This document shows positions 13,950 through 26,250 of a DNA stretch of 64,000 nucleotides, piece after piece. This DNA is from Fragilariopsis cylindrus CCMP1102 (Eukaryota > Bacillariophyta > Bacillariophyceae > Bacillariales > Bacillariaceae). Within the stretch, counting starts at the first letter, position 1. Each line of letters opens with the position of its first letter. The DNA lies in the NCBI GenBank assembly GCA_900095095.1, contig FMBT01000442.1:1-64000 (forward strand). Reading direction: 5' to 3'. Below the pieces are notes generated by a model. The model searched no databases. It had not been told where the DNA came from and saw only the letters and a program-made list of their open reading frames with translations. The translations under genes and the position numbers were made by a program.

Positions 13950-15166
13950 AATCTCCTTAAATATTATAGAAACGTATGTATACATATATACAGAAAAAAG
14001 GGACTACGGTATAATAAGTTACTACTATTCCAATATATTTGTCTAAAACGAAGAGCTAAAGTATCTATATCTGTACCGTCGATTTGTTCTTAAAACTCGC
14101 TGTAAAAAACAACTGCATAATTCATGCAATTTTCAATCAAAAATGATTATATATTACGCTTGTATTAAACAGGAACGGTTAGTATATTCCTACTCCTGGT
14201 TCAAAATGGTTCAAGGAAATATATATAAATTTTAATTTAAAATGAATAGTTTGTAAGTTGCCTGCTGTTGAAAGTACTATAGTTTTACTAGTAATGTCTA
14301 GTAAATTGTGTTTGAAAAAAAAACAGCTGAGGACAATTTTTATGTATGGGTTTTGAGAAAAATATTATTTTCAATTTTCAATTTTGACATGATTTTATCG
14401 CGCATCGTGGACGACGGACAGAAGTCGTGTCGCACCCCTCTTTTTTATGACCCCTGCTATGCTGTAGCAGAGAGTTATGTTCACCAATTTTTTTAATCTC
14501 ATTTATCTACCGGTAACGCCTTTTGAACTTTCCGGAAGCGTTGTGATATTGGTTAGAAATTTCTCAATTTTTTTGTTAACAGCATTGCTGTTTAATTTTC
14601 AAGATCTAAGCCCTTGAGCGCATTTCGTTCTAGATACGCATATACTGCCGTATAACGTCAATCACGAATTAATATACCACATGAAAATTTTGAGCATGCG
14701 CAAATAACGCGTGCTTTTGCGTGTATTATATAGTCCCGCAAAACTCGCAGTATTTATCCACTCGTGAATCTCTCTAGTTTCCACGCTTATTGTTCCTTCA
14801 AAACGTGCCATTTTCATTTGAATCTTATCACTCATCTCATTATTAGAACTGACTACCAGAAAATACCGACAAGATAAACATCTCACATACAACACAATAA
14901 ATTAATTGTTGATTGTCGTCTTCTTTCTGGTCCAACGTAAATGCATTTGACATATAATCAGCAAAAAGTATTCTTCTTTCTTCTCTTCGCCGCTCAACTA
15001 ACTCTGAATTAAAACAGAAGTGGCTTTAAGTATTCCTTTTCTTTTTCATCACTACACGTTCTTTTTCATCCAAAAACTGGTGTGTGTGTTTCCTAAAACC
15101 TTTTGAGACACTTAATTTCATAGTAATAATAATCATAATAATAATAATAATAAGATAGAGACAATA
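13950..15166. other. Intergenic
   Basis: A 1.2 kb AT-rich spacer. A short minus-strand frame (14662-14895) has no recognisable similarity. (AAT)n-type repeats lie near 15126-15153, just before the next gene. I see no RNA gene. Confidence 0.45.
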
Positions 15167-17453
15167 ATGATCCCTGTATCTCCTCGTCAACATCATCGTC
15201 ATTCACATCATTCACATCGACGGCATTCGCAACATTCTAGTAGAACCGTGATGATGTGCGGTAATAACGATCTACGTCGTCTTCTTCAGCCGCAGCAGCA
15301 AGAGCAAGAATTAGATGAATTACAAGTACATCGACATCAACATCGACACCAAAATCAACACCAGGGATGTCCGGTCGTGTGGAGATGGGTACCACATCTC
15401 GATGCCACCGACGTTCTCCGATCATCGTCGACATCGTTGCAACAAAAGCAGCAACCACCAAGAGTCATCCACGTAACTGCGGAGGAAACAGAAATTCCTG
15501 ATTCTCTACCTCATGTATTAGAGGAGAGAGAATTACGAAAGGCACGAGATAGCCTCTTCCAAAAAGCTTCATCTTTATTATCATCAACAACAACAACATC
15601 ATCATCCTCACCGTCCCGTCTCCTCATTCCCGAAGTTCCTACGACGCTTCCTTCTTTTGTGAATCTCGTAGATCCAATTACGATGAAACCGATGTCACAT
15701 CCTTATAGCAGAAGCATTCCAACAACGTCCACCACAACGGTACCAACGTCAATGGAGACGACGGTGACGATGACATCCAATGTATTGGATAACGCTAGTA
15801 TCGTCTCTTCTACCTCAAACTCAACAGCTGAGGATGGTGAACTAGAGATCGCTACTCTGTTACTTAACATGGGAGGAGGAGGAGGAAGCAAAAGTAGTTC
15901 TACTACTACATCTTCTTCAGAGGAAGAATCCGCTGCCGCCGCCGTTCTTTGTGGGAAGGAAAAACAAGGTATCAAGAGCAGCAGCAAGAACAACAACAAG
16001 AAGGGGAACGAAGATAGAATCAGTTTTCATTCTGCATCATCATCGTCGACTACCACGCAAAATAATACTGAGAGAGCTGTAGCTACAACTACAGCTGTTG
16101 TTGCCTCACCTTCAGCGAATATCACCCCCGTTGTACAAGATAAATACCTCGATGATTGGGTGACGGGTTCCATATCTTTACATACATCTGAAGATGATGA
16201 TGCATTGTCTCCATTACATTGCTTTATGAGAAAGTTTTGTGTAGAGGCATTTTCGGCTACCGCTGAAGATGTTGCAACGCCTAGGTATGGTAAATCTCAT
16301 GGCTTTAAGATAGAAGTTGGACAGGTTGGGATCCGTTGCTTACATTGTAAGGATCAATCACCAGGTAAACGAGCTGAACGTGCCGTCTGCTATCCAAGCT
16401 CTTTACGTAATATCTATCATTCCATCGAAACATGGCAACGTCGTCACAGTCTAGTATGTAAACGTATCACCCCCTGGGTCAAAAAGAGCATCGTTGATCT
16501 CATGGAATCATCTAAGACTCGAGCCGGAGGACGACGAAAGTACTGGGAAGATTCTGCAAGGTACGTTTAATAACGTAAACATGTGCATATGATACATAGT
16601 TGTTAAATCATACTTCCGTGTTCCCCTTTTGTTATATTGCAATACTATCTAATATCTCACTTATGTCATCTTTTTTACTTTTCTACAAATATACAGTCGA
16701 TTAGGTATGGTTGATACTTCACAGGGTGTAAGATTCTCCCGTATGCCGGGCTATGTTGGTCCCACAAAATCTTTAAGTTTGAAATCTCCAGGAAGAGATC
16801 AAACGGAAAAAGTTGACTTCGAGCAACAACTCGTGGTGCCGGAAGACAAAGATCTCGTTACTGATTATCTTTATTTGCTCATGGAACAAATGCAAACCTG
16901 TCGATTCACGGAAGAAGACCGAACCGGTGGTCGAAGCAAGATAAAGAACAATGAGGTTGGATTTCCAGGTATGGAATGTAGTCATTGTGAAGGTCGTGCT
17001 GGATTTGGCAGGTACTTTCCCTCATCGGTATCGGCACTTTCTCTCGCTAATAGCGACCGTAACGTTTACAACCATTTACAAAAATGCCGCCGCGCTCCAG
17101 AACAGATTAAAACAGAACTTAATCGACTTCAAAAAGACCAGACCCAATCAAAAAATCGAAGAGGTTTGCGAAAATTATTCTTCAATCGTATTTGGAGTCG
17201 GATGCATAACAAAAACGACGACGATAAAGACAAGGTTAAAGACAAATATAATGCCTCACCATCTTCGTCCTTGCCCTCTTTAATAAAGAAACCGGCATCC
17301 CCCACGGAGTCATACGCCTCCTCCAACACCACGAGAACAGAACCTGTACCGTCACTACCACCTTCGATGATGGATTTTTCGCCTTCGCCAGAAAATAAAA
17401 TAACCCACACTTTCCAACATTCGATAAAAGTGAACAACTTCCGAAGATATTAA
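15167..17453 (+). CDS. Protein with two copies of a Cys2-His-Cys zinc-like domain
   Basis: Two exons: 15167-16560 and 16697-17453. The junction gives YWEDSA-SRLGMVDTSQG in frame. The first 300 residues are low complexity (His, Gln, Ser, Thr). Two related modules follow. Copy 1 reads GQVGIRCLHCKDQSPGKR, then a spacer ending CYPSSLRNIYHSIETWQRRH and SLVCK. Copy 2 reads VGFPGMECSHCEGRAGFG, then YFPSSVSALSLA and VYNHLQKCRRAPEQIK. Both show C-x2-C, an aromatic-Pro-Ser-Ser helix start, and a distal His/Cys pair, which is a plausible zinc site. I recall many diatom proteins with this module and no assigned function, so the role (possibly nucleic-acid or protein binding) is unknown. The C-terminus is basic, then Ser/Pro-rich. 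Confidence 0.85.
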
Positions 17454-17925
17454 GTAGACTTGCGACTGGGGGTTTCCGGGGCGGGACGGAAGAACGACGC
17501 ATTGGGAAAGCAATATATCTCATCATCAATGTCAATATCAAAAATTAAGAACAAATTTGAGTTATAAATTCGAGTTATAAATTCTTTGTATCACCAAGCA
17601 CATCTCGATGGTTCAACATTATTTATTATATACACGGTCGGTCGTTAAGAGAAAGTGGTTAGCTAAATAATATCAATCTATCCCATCTCATTCCTACATA
17701 TATTGAATATCATAATATAATTACTAGTCAAAATTATATCTTTATCGTTCCTTTTTAAGTATATACAGTATAGCTAAATACTACTGACCAGCTGTGAAAG
17801 TGTGCCTATAGGAACTGAACTATAGAAAAGACTATTAGAGACTAAGTATATGTATTATATGCTACTGAATGATTGTCATAATACAGTTCATATTACTGTT
17901 ATAGCTCTTTATTACACTACAAACA
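17454..17925. other. Intergenic between convergent genes
   Basis: AT-rich 3' region shared by the zinc-domain gene and RRP36. I see nothing more in it. Confidence 0.5.
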
Positions 17926-19128
17926 CTACCGTGCAAACCTAGCTGCATCTCGTGTCTTATTCTTTTGACGTTTCTTCTCCAATATCTTTTCAACAGCCCT
18001 ATCTCCTCCCCTCTTTTGAATCACCTCCAATTTAGCCTCGAGTTCTAATCTATATCTTTCCTTACGCTTCAAATGGTAGACACCACTCTTACCAGATTCG
18101 ACGTCACTACGGATCTTCTGTGACACTGATCTCTTTGCTTCGCGTTCAATCTTTCGACGGTCTAGGTCGGCTCTTGTTTCTGTCAAAAACTTTAAACGAA
18201 TTTCGTCGTCTTCTAACGTAGATGTTTGAGTACCATCGCCTGGATTTATTTGAAGCTTCCGACGTAACCGATTACCTTTATTTCCAGTAGTCTTGTGTGC
18301 TGAAATACGTTTCCGTACCTGTCCAATTTCTTTGTTTCGCATTTCCTCTAAAAAGGCATAATTATGTTGAAAATTATCTTCGTCGAAATGTCCACTCAAA
18401 TTTGACGCTCGTGGGTCCTGTGGCTTGTACCGATGTGCACCTATATCAACACCCACACCACTCTCATTAAGTCTCGGAGCTCCTCGTCCGAAAAAGTCAG
18501 CTCGTTTAGATGAAACCTCTGTAGGTTTGTGTTTACTTTTCTTCTTCTTTTTTGTCGTCGTCGTATTTGTCGTGGTATTTGTTGTCTTGGAATTATTTGA
18601 CTGCTGCGTTTCAATATTGTCATCGTCGTCGTCGTCGCCAACCATCGCCTTTCGCTTTTTGTTATTCTTCTTCTTTTGTGCTTGCTTGAATTTAGCTAAT
18701 CGTTCACTTGCTACTTCCAAAGCTTGAGCTTTGCGTTCACGAGACATTCGGATACGACTAAAGTCATTATCCTGTCTTCGAAGTCGTTCATGTAGAGGCA
18801 AATCTTCGTCATTGTCTGAATCGTTATCGTCAACATCACTAATGTCACTATCGTCATCATTATTGTTGTTAGAGGGTGGTAAATCTTCTTCTTTACTTTC
18901 TGAATCGTCACTACTATTTGAATCAGAGTCAGAATCACTGTCACCACTGTCGACGTCGCCGTCGCCGTTGATATCATTTCTATCCGAAGAAGGAATCTTA
19001 TCCTTTTCCTTTAAATTAGTAGCATTACCAGCGTCAATTATCTCTCCTTGAACCGATTCGTCATCACTATCGTCGTCGGATTCGCTCCCGCTACTCGCTT
19101 CGTCGTAATGCTTGCTTATTTTCGCCAT
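17926..19128 (-). CDS. RRP36: rRNA-processing protein RRP36 homologue
   Basis: Nucleolar factor of the small-subunit processome needed for early pre-rRNA cleavage (family knowledge). One exon, 400 residues. Residues 1-110 are strongly acidic (Asp/Ser/Glu runs). A basic Lys/Asn/Thr stretch precedes the conserved block KRADFFGRGAPRL, then DPRASNLSGHFDEDNFQHNY with FLEEMRNKEIGQVRKRI, and LRRKLQ. The highly basic C-terminal helices include RRKIEREAKRS, GVYHLKRKERYRLELEAK and KKRQKNKTRDAARFAR. The domain order matches RRP36: the DPRF-like motif, the FL-E-R-KE helix, then a Lys/Arg-rich tail. The acidic N-terminus is unusually long. It is transcribed divergently from the gene at 20512 across a 1.4 kb spacer. 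Confidence 0.88.
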   Translation of the reverse strand: MAKISKHYDEASSGSESDDDSDDESVQGEIIDAGNATNLKEKDKIPSSDRNDINGDGDVDSGDSDSDSDSNSSDDSESKEEDLPPSNNNNDDDSDISDVDDNDSDNDEDLPLHERLRRQDNDFSRIRMSRERKAQALEVASERLAKFKQAQKKKNNKKRKAMVGDDDDDDNIETQQSNNSKTTNTTTNTTTTKKKKKSKHKPTEVSSKRADFFGRGAPRLNESGVGVDIGAHRYKPQDPRASNLSGHFDEDNFQHNYAFLEEMRNKEIGQVRKRISAHKTTGNKGNRLRRKLQINPGDGTQTSTLEDDEIRLKFLTETRADLDRRKIEREAKRSVSQKIRSDVESGKSGVYHLKRKERYRLELEAKLEVIQKRGGDRAVEKILEKKRQKNKTRDAARFAR

Positions 19129-20511
19129 TTTGCCGTTATCGATATTATCTATATATATATTATGTTTTGCTTGGCTGTATTATACTTTCAACTTGTGGGA
19201 AATGACAACTAAATTGAGAATTAATTTGAGAATAATGGAGGTATGGTATTTATTGAGATCAAAAATCACGGGAACATTATTTTTGCCAGTCGTGATTACA
19301 GACAAGCGGTTCGTGATTTTGAGTGGTCATCGCTGCGAGTGTCAAAGGACAGACCACTTTTATGGATTCTTATGATTTCGATTACTGAATTGTTGAATTC
19401 TGAAATACAGTACATTGTTTGTACCCTCCATTGGCAACGAACAAGAGGAAGTAGATGTGTCATATATAATGGTTACTTTTTGATTCATTTATGTTCTAAT
19501 TGTTGTTTGTGATTAGTAGTGGTCACTACGGTCATGATTTTGTTGTTGAAAGGATGCTGCATGCTATACTGCGCTGCTACTCTGCTATATCTAACTTGGA
19601 AATATGGACAAAAAATAGGTAGAATCAAATTATACTATGACCATACTGAAGTCTTCATTATAACAATCTTTTGGTGTGGGTTGATTATTCTTCCTTTGAC
19701 TAATATTCCCTTACCTTATTGTTGTGAATGTCATGTCATGTCATTGTACTATTCACACTTTTTATTTTATGGAACTTTCTAAAAATTTGGTAAATGAAGG
19801 AACAGAACTTCAGGTAATACTTGAGCAGAAAATGTGCTTTTTTAACTCATGATTGACCTCGTATGATACCAGATGTATTCATTATTTCTACAGCATTTGA
19901 GTTCCTTTAGCTCATGCTTACATAATATATTATAATATATTATAATATACTGTAATTACTATACTGTATACAGTTACTGTCATGATGTACAGTACCGTAG
20001 GTTGTACAGTAGACCTTCTTTACTTAACGTATTCGAGATTCAAAGTGATATAACGATTAATAAACCGTTAGAAAACAAAACTTCAATAGTTCTTCGTCGC
20101 TATACAAAACTTTACTTAAGGGACCAGAGGAAAAGAGTGCGCTTTTGACACGGTCCACAAACACGCCAACGAATCAGCAGCAGTCTACACACTTTTATGA
20201 GATAATTTCGTCGAATTGCGCCTTGATTGTGATAAAGGTTCACGTACGACATTTCGCCTACTGTATTCATCGCCATTATTTGTGACTGATTTCCTCCTTA
20301 TTGACTTTTTCGCTTCACTGGTTGTCTTTTATCACCCATAACCGTTGTGGCTCAGAGATTCGCCAAGGTCTGAGGTCTGACTGCAACATCATTGTTGCTA
20401 TTTCAATTTAAATTTTGCCCCTACAGTACCGTACACACTCTATTTATTTATATAGTACCTGAAGTATCTATGATCCAATTACAAGATCTGGACTACTAGC
20501 TAACAATAAAG
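19129..20511. other. Divergent intergenic region rich in TACNGTA
   Basis: No supported gene in 1.4 kb. It holds the densest TACNGTA cluster of the window (five copies in 19948-20011) and two more overlapping copies at 20422-20433, 80-90 bases before the next start codon. An AT palindromic stretch (TAATATATTATAATATATTA) lies just before the cluster. Confidence 0.5.
19948..20011. promoter_or_regulatory. Cluster of five TACNGTA palindromes
   Basis: TACTGTA at 19948 and 19962, TACAGTA at 19988, TACCGTA at 19993 (overlapping the previous copy by two bases) and TACAGTA at 20005. It lies about 500 bases upstream of the gene at 20512 and 820 bases upstream of RRP36. Function is inferred only from clustering in a divergent spacer. 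Confidence 0.4.
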
Positions 20512-22005
20512 ATGACTACTACTAGTAGTAGTAGAACAAGCTCACATAATAATAGTACAACCATCGATTATCATCATGACAGACAGAGCGATAACGCGAT
20601 ACTAATGAGCATGAGCAATAAGAATACAGAATATATAGATTGCGACGATGATGATGATGGTACTATCAACGACGACGGTGAATTTAATAGTTATTATACC
20701 AACGCTGACGATGAGAGTGACACTTTGATACCCATATGGAAAGACGATGACGATGACAATGAGAATGACGATCACGATCACAATAATCACAGCGGTAGCT
20801 ATAGTGACGACGACGACGACGACGAATTCCAACGTATCCCTAGCACCTTAGAATTCCATGTTTCTCCAGCAGGAGTTATTCTACCTAACATAGAACAACC
20901 CGTCTCTCCATCCAGCGTCACATCCTATCATTCCTTATCGATAGATAATAATACTTCACAACATAATAATCTCGTTATGCCAATAATTGACGATGAAGAA
21001 CAAGACCAACGTCCCGAGGAGTCATGCTCCGTTCCTACATCTTTATCTTCTACGAACTTCCGAAGTCGAAGACGATCTCTTCACAATAATAATGTTGACG
21101 TTACTATTCCAAATCGATTATTTCATCAATCGATTATTAGGACTACTAGTGTCAGTACAAGTACAAATCCATCATCATCGACTTCGACTTCGACATCATC
21201 GCCATCATTGACGTTAACATCACGAATACGAAGTACTCATATCTTGAATAGTAGTTCACGTTTCGTATTACTGATGGGTGCAATCGTGTTGGTGATGTTG
21301 TCCGTACATGACAGTGTACAATATTCACGACACTTTTATCGACAACAGTATCAACAATCTGATCACTATCGACGTGAAGAGTTTGCATTTCCTCTCAATT
21401 CAGTAGCACAAACAACACCAACAACAACTACAACAAAAGCACATCTTATATTTTCATCGAAACAACATCAACAAGAACAACAAAATCTTATTAAGAGTCA
21501 GAGTCAGAATAAAAATAATAATGGAAATAATTATAATTATAATGGAGTGGAGCTTCCAAAATATTACCTTCCGAAATTGGAAACAAGAAGCGAACAACAA
21601 AGTGGTGGTACAATTCGTGGTGGCGGTGGCAGCGGAGGATCCTCCTCCTCAACTACTGCAAAAGAGCGTCATTATTATCGTTCTAATCTAGCAATGGCAC
21701 GATCACAACCACAAGCTCGACCTATATTTGTTCCCGATCAAGTATTACCCGATGGTGGATTCCGAAAACCAGTAGAACGGTTCATATTTGATCCACAAGA
21801 TCAACAACAACAGCAACAACAACAACAACAAAGTGATAGTCTCAATAATAATCGACGTTATGATGATTATGACGACTATCGCTCGACACATTCGTCCTGG
21901 ACATCGTGGATGGCAAGCTTGGCATTAATAGGGGTGATCATCGACACGGGATGGAAAGAATATCATAGAAGTCGTTTCTTTGTCGTTCTACCAAGAAATG
22001 AATGA
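20512..22005 (+). CDS. Hypothetical low-complexity single-pass membrane protein
   Basis: I do not recognise this 497-residue single-exon protein. Residues 1-115 are Ser/Asn/Asp-rich with acidic runs. A Ser/Thr-rich basic stretch leads to one clear transmembrane helix near residue 245-265 (FVLLMGAIVLVMLSVHDSV). Thr, Gln and Asn runs, a Gly-rich linker and a nine-Gln run follow. The C-terminus holds a weaker hydrophobic helix (WMASLALIGVIIDTGW) and ends RFFVVLPRNE. The repeated trinucleotides (GAC/GAT, CAA/CAG, TCA) explain much of the composition. Its length and clean start support a real gene; no function can be proposed. Confidence 0.65.
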   Translation: MTTTSSSRTSSHNNSTTIDYHHDRQSDNAILMSMSNKNTEYIDCDDDDDGTINDDGEFNSYYTNADDESDTLIPIWKDDDDDNENDDHDHNNHSGSYSDDDDDDEFQRIPSTLEFHVSPAGVILPNIEQPVSPSSVTSYHSLSIDNNTSQHNNLVMPIIDDEEQDQRPEESCSVPTSLSSTNFRSRRRSLHNNNVDVTIPNRLFHQSIIRTTSVSTSTNPSSSTSTSTSSPSLTLTSRIRSTHILNSSSRFVLLMGAIVLVMLSVHDSVQYSRHFYRQQYQQSDHYRREEFAFPLNSVAQTTPTTTTTKAHLIFSSKQHQQEQQNLIKSQSQNKNNNGNNYNYNGVELPKYYLPKLETRSEQQSGGTIRGGGGSGGSSSSTTAKERHYYRSNLAMARSQPQARPIFVPDQVLPDGGFRKPVERFIFDPQDQQQQQQQQQQSDSLNNNRRYDDYDDYRSTHSSWTSWMASLALIGVIIDTGWKEYHRSRFFVVLPRNE

Positions 22006-22416
22006 TTGAATAATTAACGGCGAAAAAGAAAACGAAAACGCATAATAAAAAAACCACATAGAAAATATATATAGTATAATAAACGTAACTACTAAAATCA
22101 TTTACAAACTCAATACAAGCAGACTTCTTTTTCTTTTAACAACCACAATAGTTCGATTAAAAATAGTCCAAGAAACGTCTAATTAACTTTACTATGCACA
22201 GCAAAGAATAACGTCAACAAAATACTTTAAATATTATCTTATATTTGATTGTTCAACGAAATATTTTACTGTGACAATCCTGACTGTAGGCAGTAGGTAG
22301 AATCCTATTGTACTGTATATAAGTCAGGGAACACACTACGCGATAACATCACAAATAATTCATGCAACTACAGTTTTTGTTTGGTTGTTTGTTTGTTTGT
22401 TTGTTTTTTTTACATA
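22006..22416. other. Intergenic between convergent genes
   Basis: AT-rich 3' region. A TTTG microsatellite lies at about 22378-22406, next to the end of the F-box gene. TACTGTA occurs near 22311. Confidence 0.5.
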
Positions 22417-24671
22417 TCATTTTAATTCCTCGATTTGTGTATTTGGTGTTTCCGTCAGTTTCTTCTTCTTCTTTTTCTTCTTCTTCAGTACTTTACGTTG
22501 GGGATCCGTTTTTGTTTTCTTGATAGGAGTAGATGCTGATGCACATGGTGTAGTAAAGCGTAATCCAGTTGAGTCACATTCACGACATCGTAATGTTGAA
22601 AATCCATATGTGCCATTTTTTTCAACAGTTACGCACATTGAATACGTCAACAAAAATTGTTCCTGTTTACTCCAACATCCAGTTTCTTGTTGCAATGCCA
22701 GCAATTCTTCATGTGTAACCAATTCAATAACAGCATGATTTTCACGATCAAGTAAGTCATTGTTGCAGCAAGAAGAAGAAGATTCACGTCGACGACGGGG
22801 AGTTGTCGGGGATGCAATCACTGCTACTTCCTGTTGTTGTTGCTGCTGCAGCCGCTCGTGCTGTTGTTCTTCGAGTTGCAGCATTGCCCTTCGTTGAGCG
22901 GTCATATCAACACGAGAAATACCCGCTGCACTGAGCGCATATATCAAATCAGCATCCAAAGTTCTTCCGCTAGGTTGAGTCATACCGACGGGAGAACGAG
23001 GAACTCCCACTGATGTTGCTGCAGGCGACGACGAAACTACATCTTGCTTGACACTTGCAAAAAGTTGTGATGTTTCGCCATTTAAAAATGCTTCCAAGTG
23101 GGGCTAAAAATCACACACACACAAACACACACACACACACACATAAGATTAAGATTGCAATAGTCAAAAAGGTGAGAGATTGATGATAATTGTCTTCATT
23201 GTCGTCGTTGTCATGGTCGCGAGCACAATACTAATAATATGAACTACTATAAGATGAAAAACAAACAAGACGAGGCAAGTCAAGTCAAGTCAAAAAGAAA
23301 GAAACAACTTACCGGAAGAAGTGCCAACTTATGTGCATCACACAATAAAGAAGAAGAATCTGGTGGAAGTGGTTTACACCCATCTCCTGTCTTCATGTAC
23401 CGCCGCCATTGATGACACCAAGATCGTGGTAGTATTACATATGTTCCACTTGTTAAAGGACAACGTTCGACGTTGACTGAATAAGGAATACTTTTGGGTT
23501 TTTGGTCTTGTTCTTCTTCGTCTTCTTCGTCTTCTTCCTTTACTTCACCATCTTTATTTTCAACTAAACAATGATATGGGATACCTCTTGTACGGGTATA
23601 GAATCGTCGTACATGTGGATTTGATAAGGGTTGTTTTCGTAATAACTTAGCATGTTCTAATTTGTCGGATTCATTCTTTTGATATGTTTCTGCCTCCATT
23701 AAGCATTGCAAACATTCACCATGTGTTGATTCTAATTGTATTGAATCAGGGTATAATTTTCGTAATACCTTCCAACTTTTTTTATCCATTAATCGTCGAT
23801 GTGATCGTGCTGCCTTCGCGCCACTTCTTTGTAAATTTTGATGTTCACAAACAATATCACTATTCACATTCGTGGCTGGTGGTAAGACATCCGATAATCT
23901 ACGATTCTTTTGTCGTTGTTGCTTCTTTGATAATTTTTTATTATTTGCTGCTGCTGCTGCTGCTTTTTTCTCGTTCGCATTTTTGTCTTTCTGTTGTTCC
24001 AATTCTAACCAAAGTAATGTCTTTTTGATCCATGATTTACTAACATAGAAACCTGTCTTAGGTTCAGGTAATGATAAAACACGTGCAACAACCGCGAGTT
24101 CAATTGAACGTAGATGAGTCAACGTATATCTACACTGCTGCTGCTGCTGAGTAGTTGTAGTATTGGAAGAAGAAGATGATGATGACGGGACTTCAACTTC
24201 AACTTCAACATCGACATCGACATCTTTGACGACGTCGTTGGCATTGGCATTGCTGGTATTGGTACTATTATCGTTGGATTTTTTGTGATTGGGGTGTTTA
24301 CGATTATTGTTCTTTTTGCTACTGCTGCTGATGTTCTTCTTCAGCTTCTTTTTGTTGTTACTGACACTGTTGACGTTGACACTATCAATGCTGTCATCTA
24401 CTTCTTCTGTGTCTTCTACTTCAATTGCACCCTCACAGAATTCGGTTCCATACACATGATGGACTAAGAATGTAACAACATCATGAATACGATTGATATT
24501 GTTATAAAAACGACATACTCTTTGGACCGGACCTAAATCATATGATCGTAAGTAGGAAAGGATATGAATCTGTACCTCATTAGGTAATTGTGTTAATATC
24601 AAGGTAGTAGTAACCTTATTACTGGTAGTTGTAGTTGTCGAAGTAGTATTTTGAGGAAAACATGATGACAT
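22417..24671 (-). CDS. F-box protein with a C-terminal DUSP-like region
   Basis: Probable substrate adaptor of an SCF ubiquitin ligase. Exons are 24671-23313 and 23103-22417 (minus strand), joining KLALLP to PHLEAFLNGE across an intron with an AC microsatellite. An F-box lies at about residues 25-70 (LPNEVQIHILSYLRSYDLGP, then VCRFYNNI). Acidic and Ser/Asn-rich linkers and a conserved Cys-containing block (GECLQCLMEAE) follow. The next part resembles the DUSP fold of ubiquitin-specific proteases: TYVILPRSWCHQWRRYM, KPLPPDSSSLLCDAHKLALLP, then ELVTHEELLALQ. The last 40 residues carry a CRECDSTG pair and a Lys run. I see no protease catalytic motif. The F-box is clear; the DUSP assignment is by pattern and less certain. 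Confidence 0.8.
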
Positions 24672-26250
24672 AATATTTATCTTATTGTTTTGTTGTTGTT
24701 GAAGCGGTAGGTAAGACGAAAAAAGCGGTAGGCAGGCTTACAGCAACAGAAATAGGTCGGTATGCGATAGGCGAGAGAAAGAGAGAGAGCTGATGTTATG
24801 AAAAGCGAAAAACGTATCGACTTTCAAAAATTTGAGTATAAGTTACCAGTAAGGCAGTTTCAAGTTGAGTATCTATGTATTCAAGATATTTTCGAATTTA
24901 ACTTTTATGACAGCAGGACGATCGACGATTGATTTTCTTGACACAGTCCGGTTGTGGTGCTCGATGATTGATTTTCAGATAAGTACAGTACTGTATATAA
25001 AAGGGAAGTCGTGCATGAAGCCAAACCTTGAGGGAAATGAATAGATAGACTGCAATGATGTAGATGAATCGAAACGAATCGAATCTAGGTATGTATGTAT
25101 GCCGATGTAGATCCTAGTAGCTATTAGAGTATTGGTAGGAATTTATATGCATTTCTTATTAGTACAGAGTATGATCGAATGCTTAAACAGAATTTCAAAC
25201 CTTAACCAACATAATCATGCACAATATACACGTACAAGTAGCAGATCAGCGATCAGAACAAATCTAATAAAAAGAATGAGCAAAATAGCGGCGCACGCGT
25301 GGTCAGTTAGTTGACAGAATCGAATCTCGTGCAAAACTTTGGGGGCGAATCTGTGTCAGGAATCTCTTTTTTTTCGTGCCCAAAAATAATGTAATGAAAA
25401 AGATTGTTCCAAGATTCATCCTTCTTTTATGCATTGCTAGCTAGATATATAAGTCCTTGATATAGCTTATTTATACTTAGACTACATACACAGTAAGTAC
25501 ACACAACAACTACCAGGATTTAGCGGTGTATGGAAGAAAGAAAAGAAAGAAGAGAAGGATGGATACAGAGGATGATACTAAGCAAATACCCTTTACTTGT
25601 AACACATACATGGACAGGTATCATATTTTTTTGCTCATATAGCAAATGAAAACCTACCTGTCACTTCATGGATGAAGACCAAACTGGTAGTTGCAACTAC
25701 CAGTTTCAATGACATATTGAGTCAGATTCTCAAGAAGTATGGAATTCTGTCACACTGCAACAAGGCAATGCGGATAAAAATGGGATCCATGATCCTGTTC
25801 TAAAGAAATGGAGAGGTTTGCAATAGAAAAAGATGTTCATTCAATTTTATTCTGGGTTGGATGCCTATGCACAGCAAAAAAAAATTCAATGATGAGGATA
25901 TGAATAGACAAAAGTGAGCCTCATCATGGGTTTTCTTTTTCCATTTCTTTCATTTTTTTGTTTTCTCGACTCGACTCACTCGACTCACTCGACTATTTCA
26001 CCTTCGTGATCGTACTTTTTTTATTCGTGGTAAATTAGTCTTGCTTTTTAATCCTGCGAGCGACGAGAATGGTGCTGAGAAGCAAAAAGGCGCTTCGATT
26101 AGCTTCGGCGCTTGCCATGCAGCAGCCCTCACGTTCAAAAAAATCTACTGTAACATATAGTTTTGGTCATAAAAGGAATAATAAAACAAAAGCATCGTCA
26201 CTTACACAAAACAAATAAATAAATAAATTAATAAATATATAGTATATAAA
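24672..26250. other. Intergenic (divergent)
   Basis: A 1.6 kb spacer without a supported gene. Overlapping TACAGTA/TACTGTA is at 24984-24995. A GACTC-type short tandem repeat lies near 25967-25994. The last 200 bases hold (AAAT)n-rich sequence just before the PLAC8 start codon. Confidence 0.5.
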
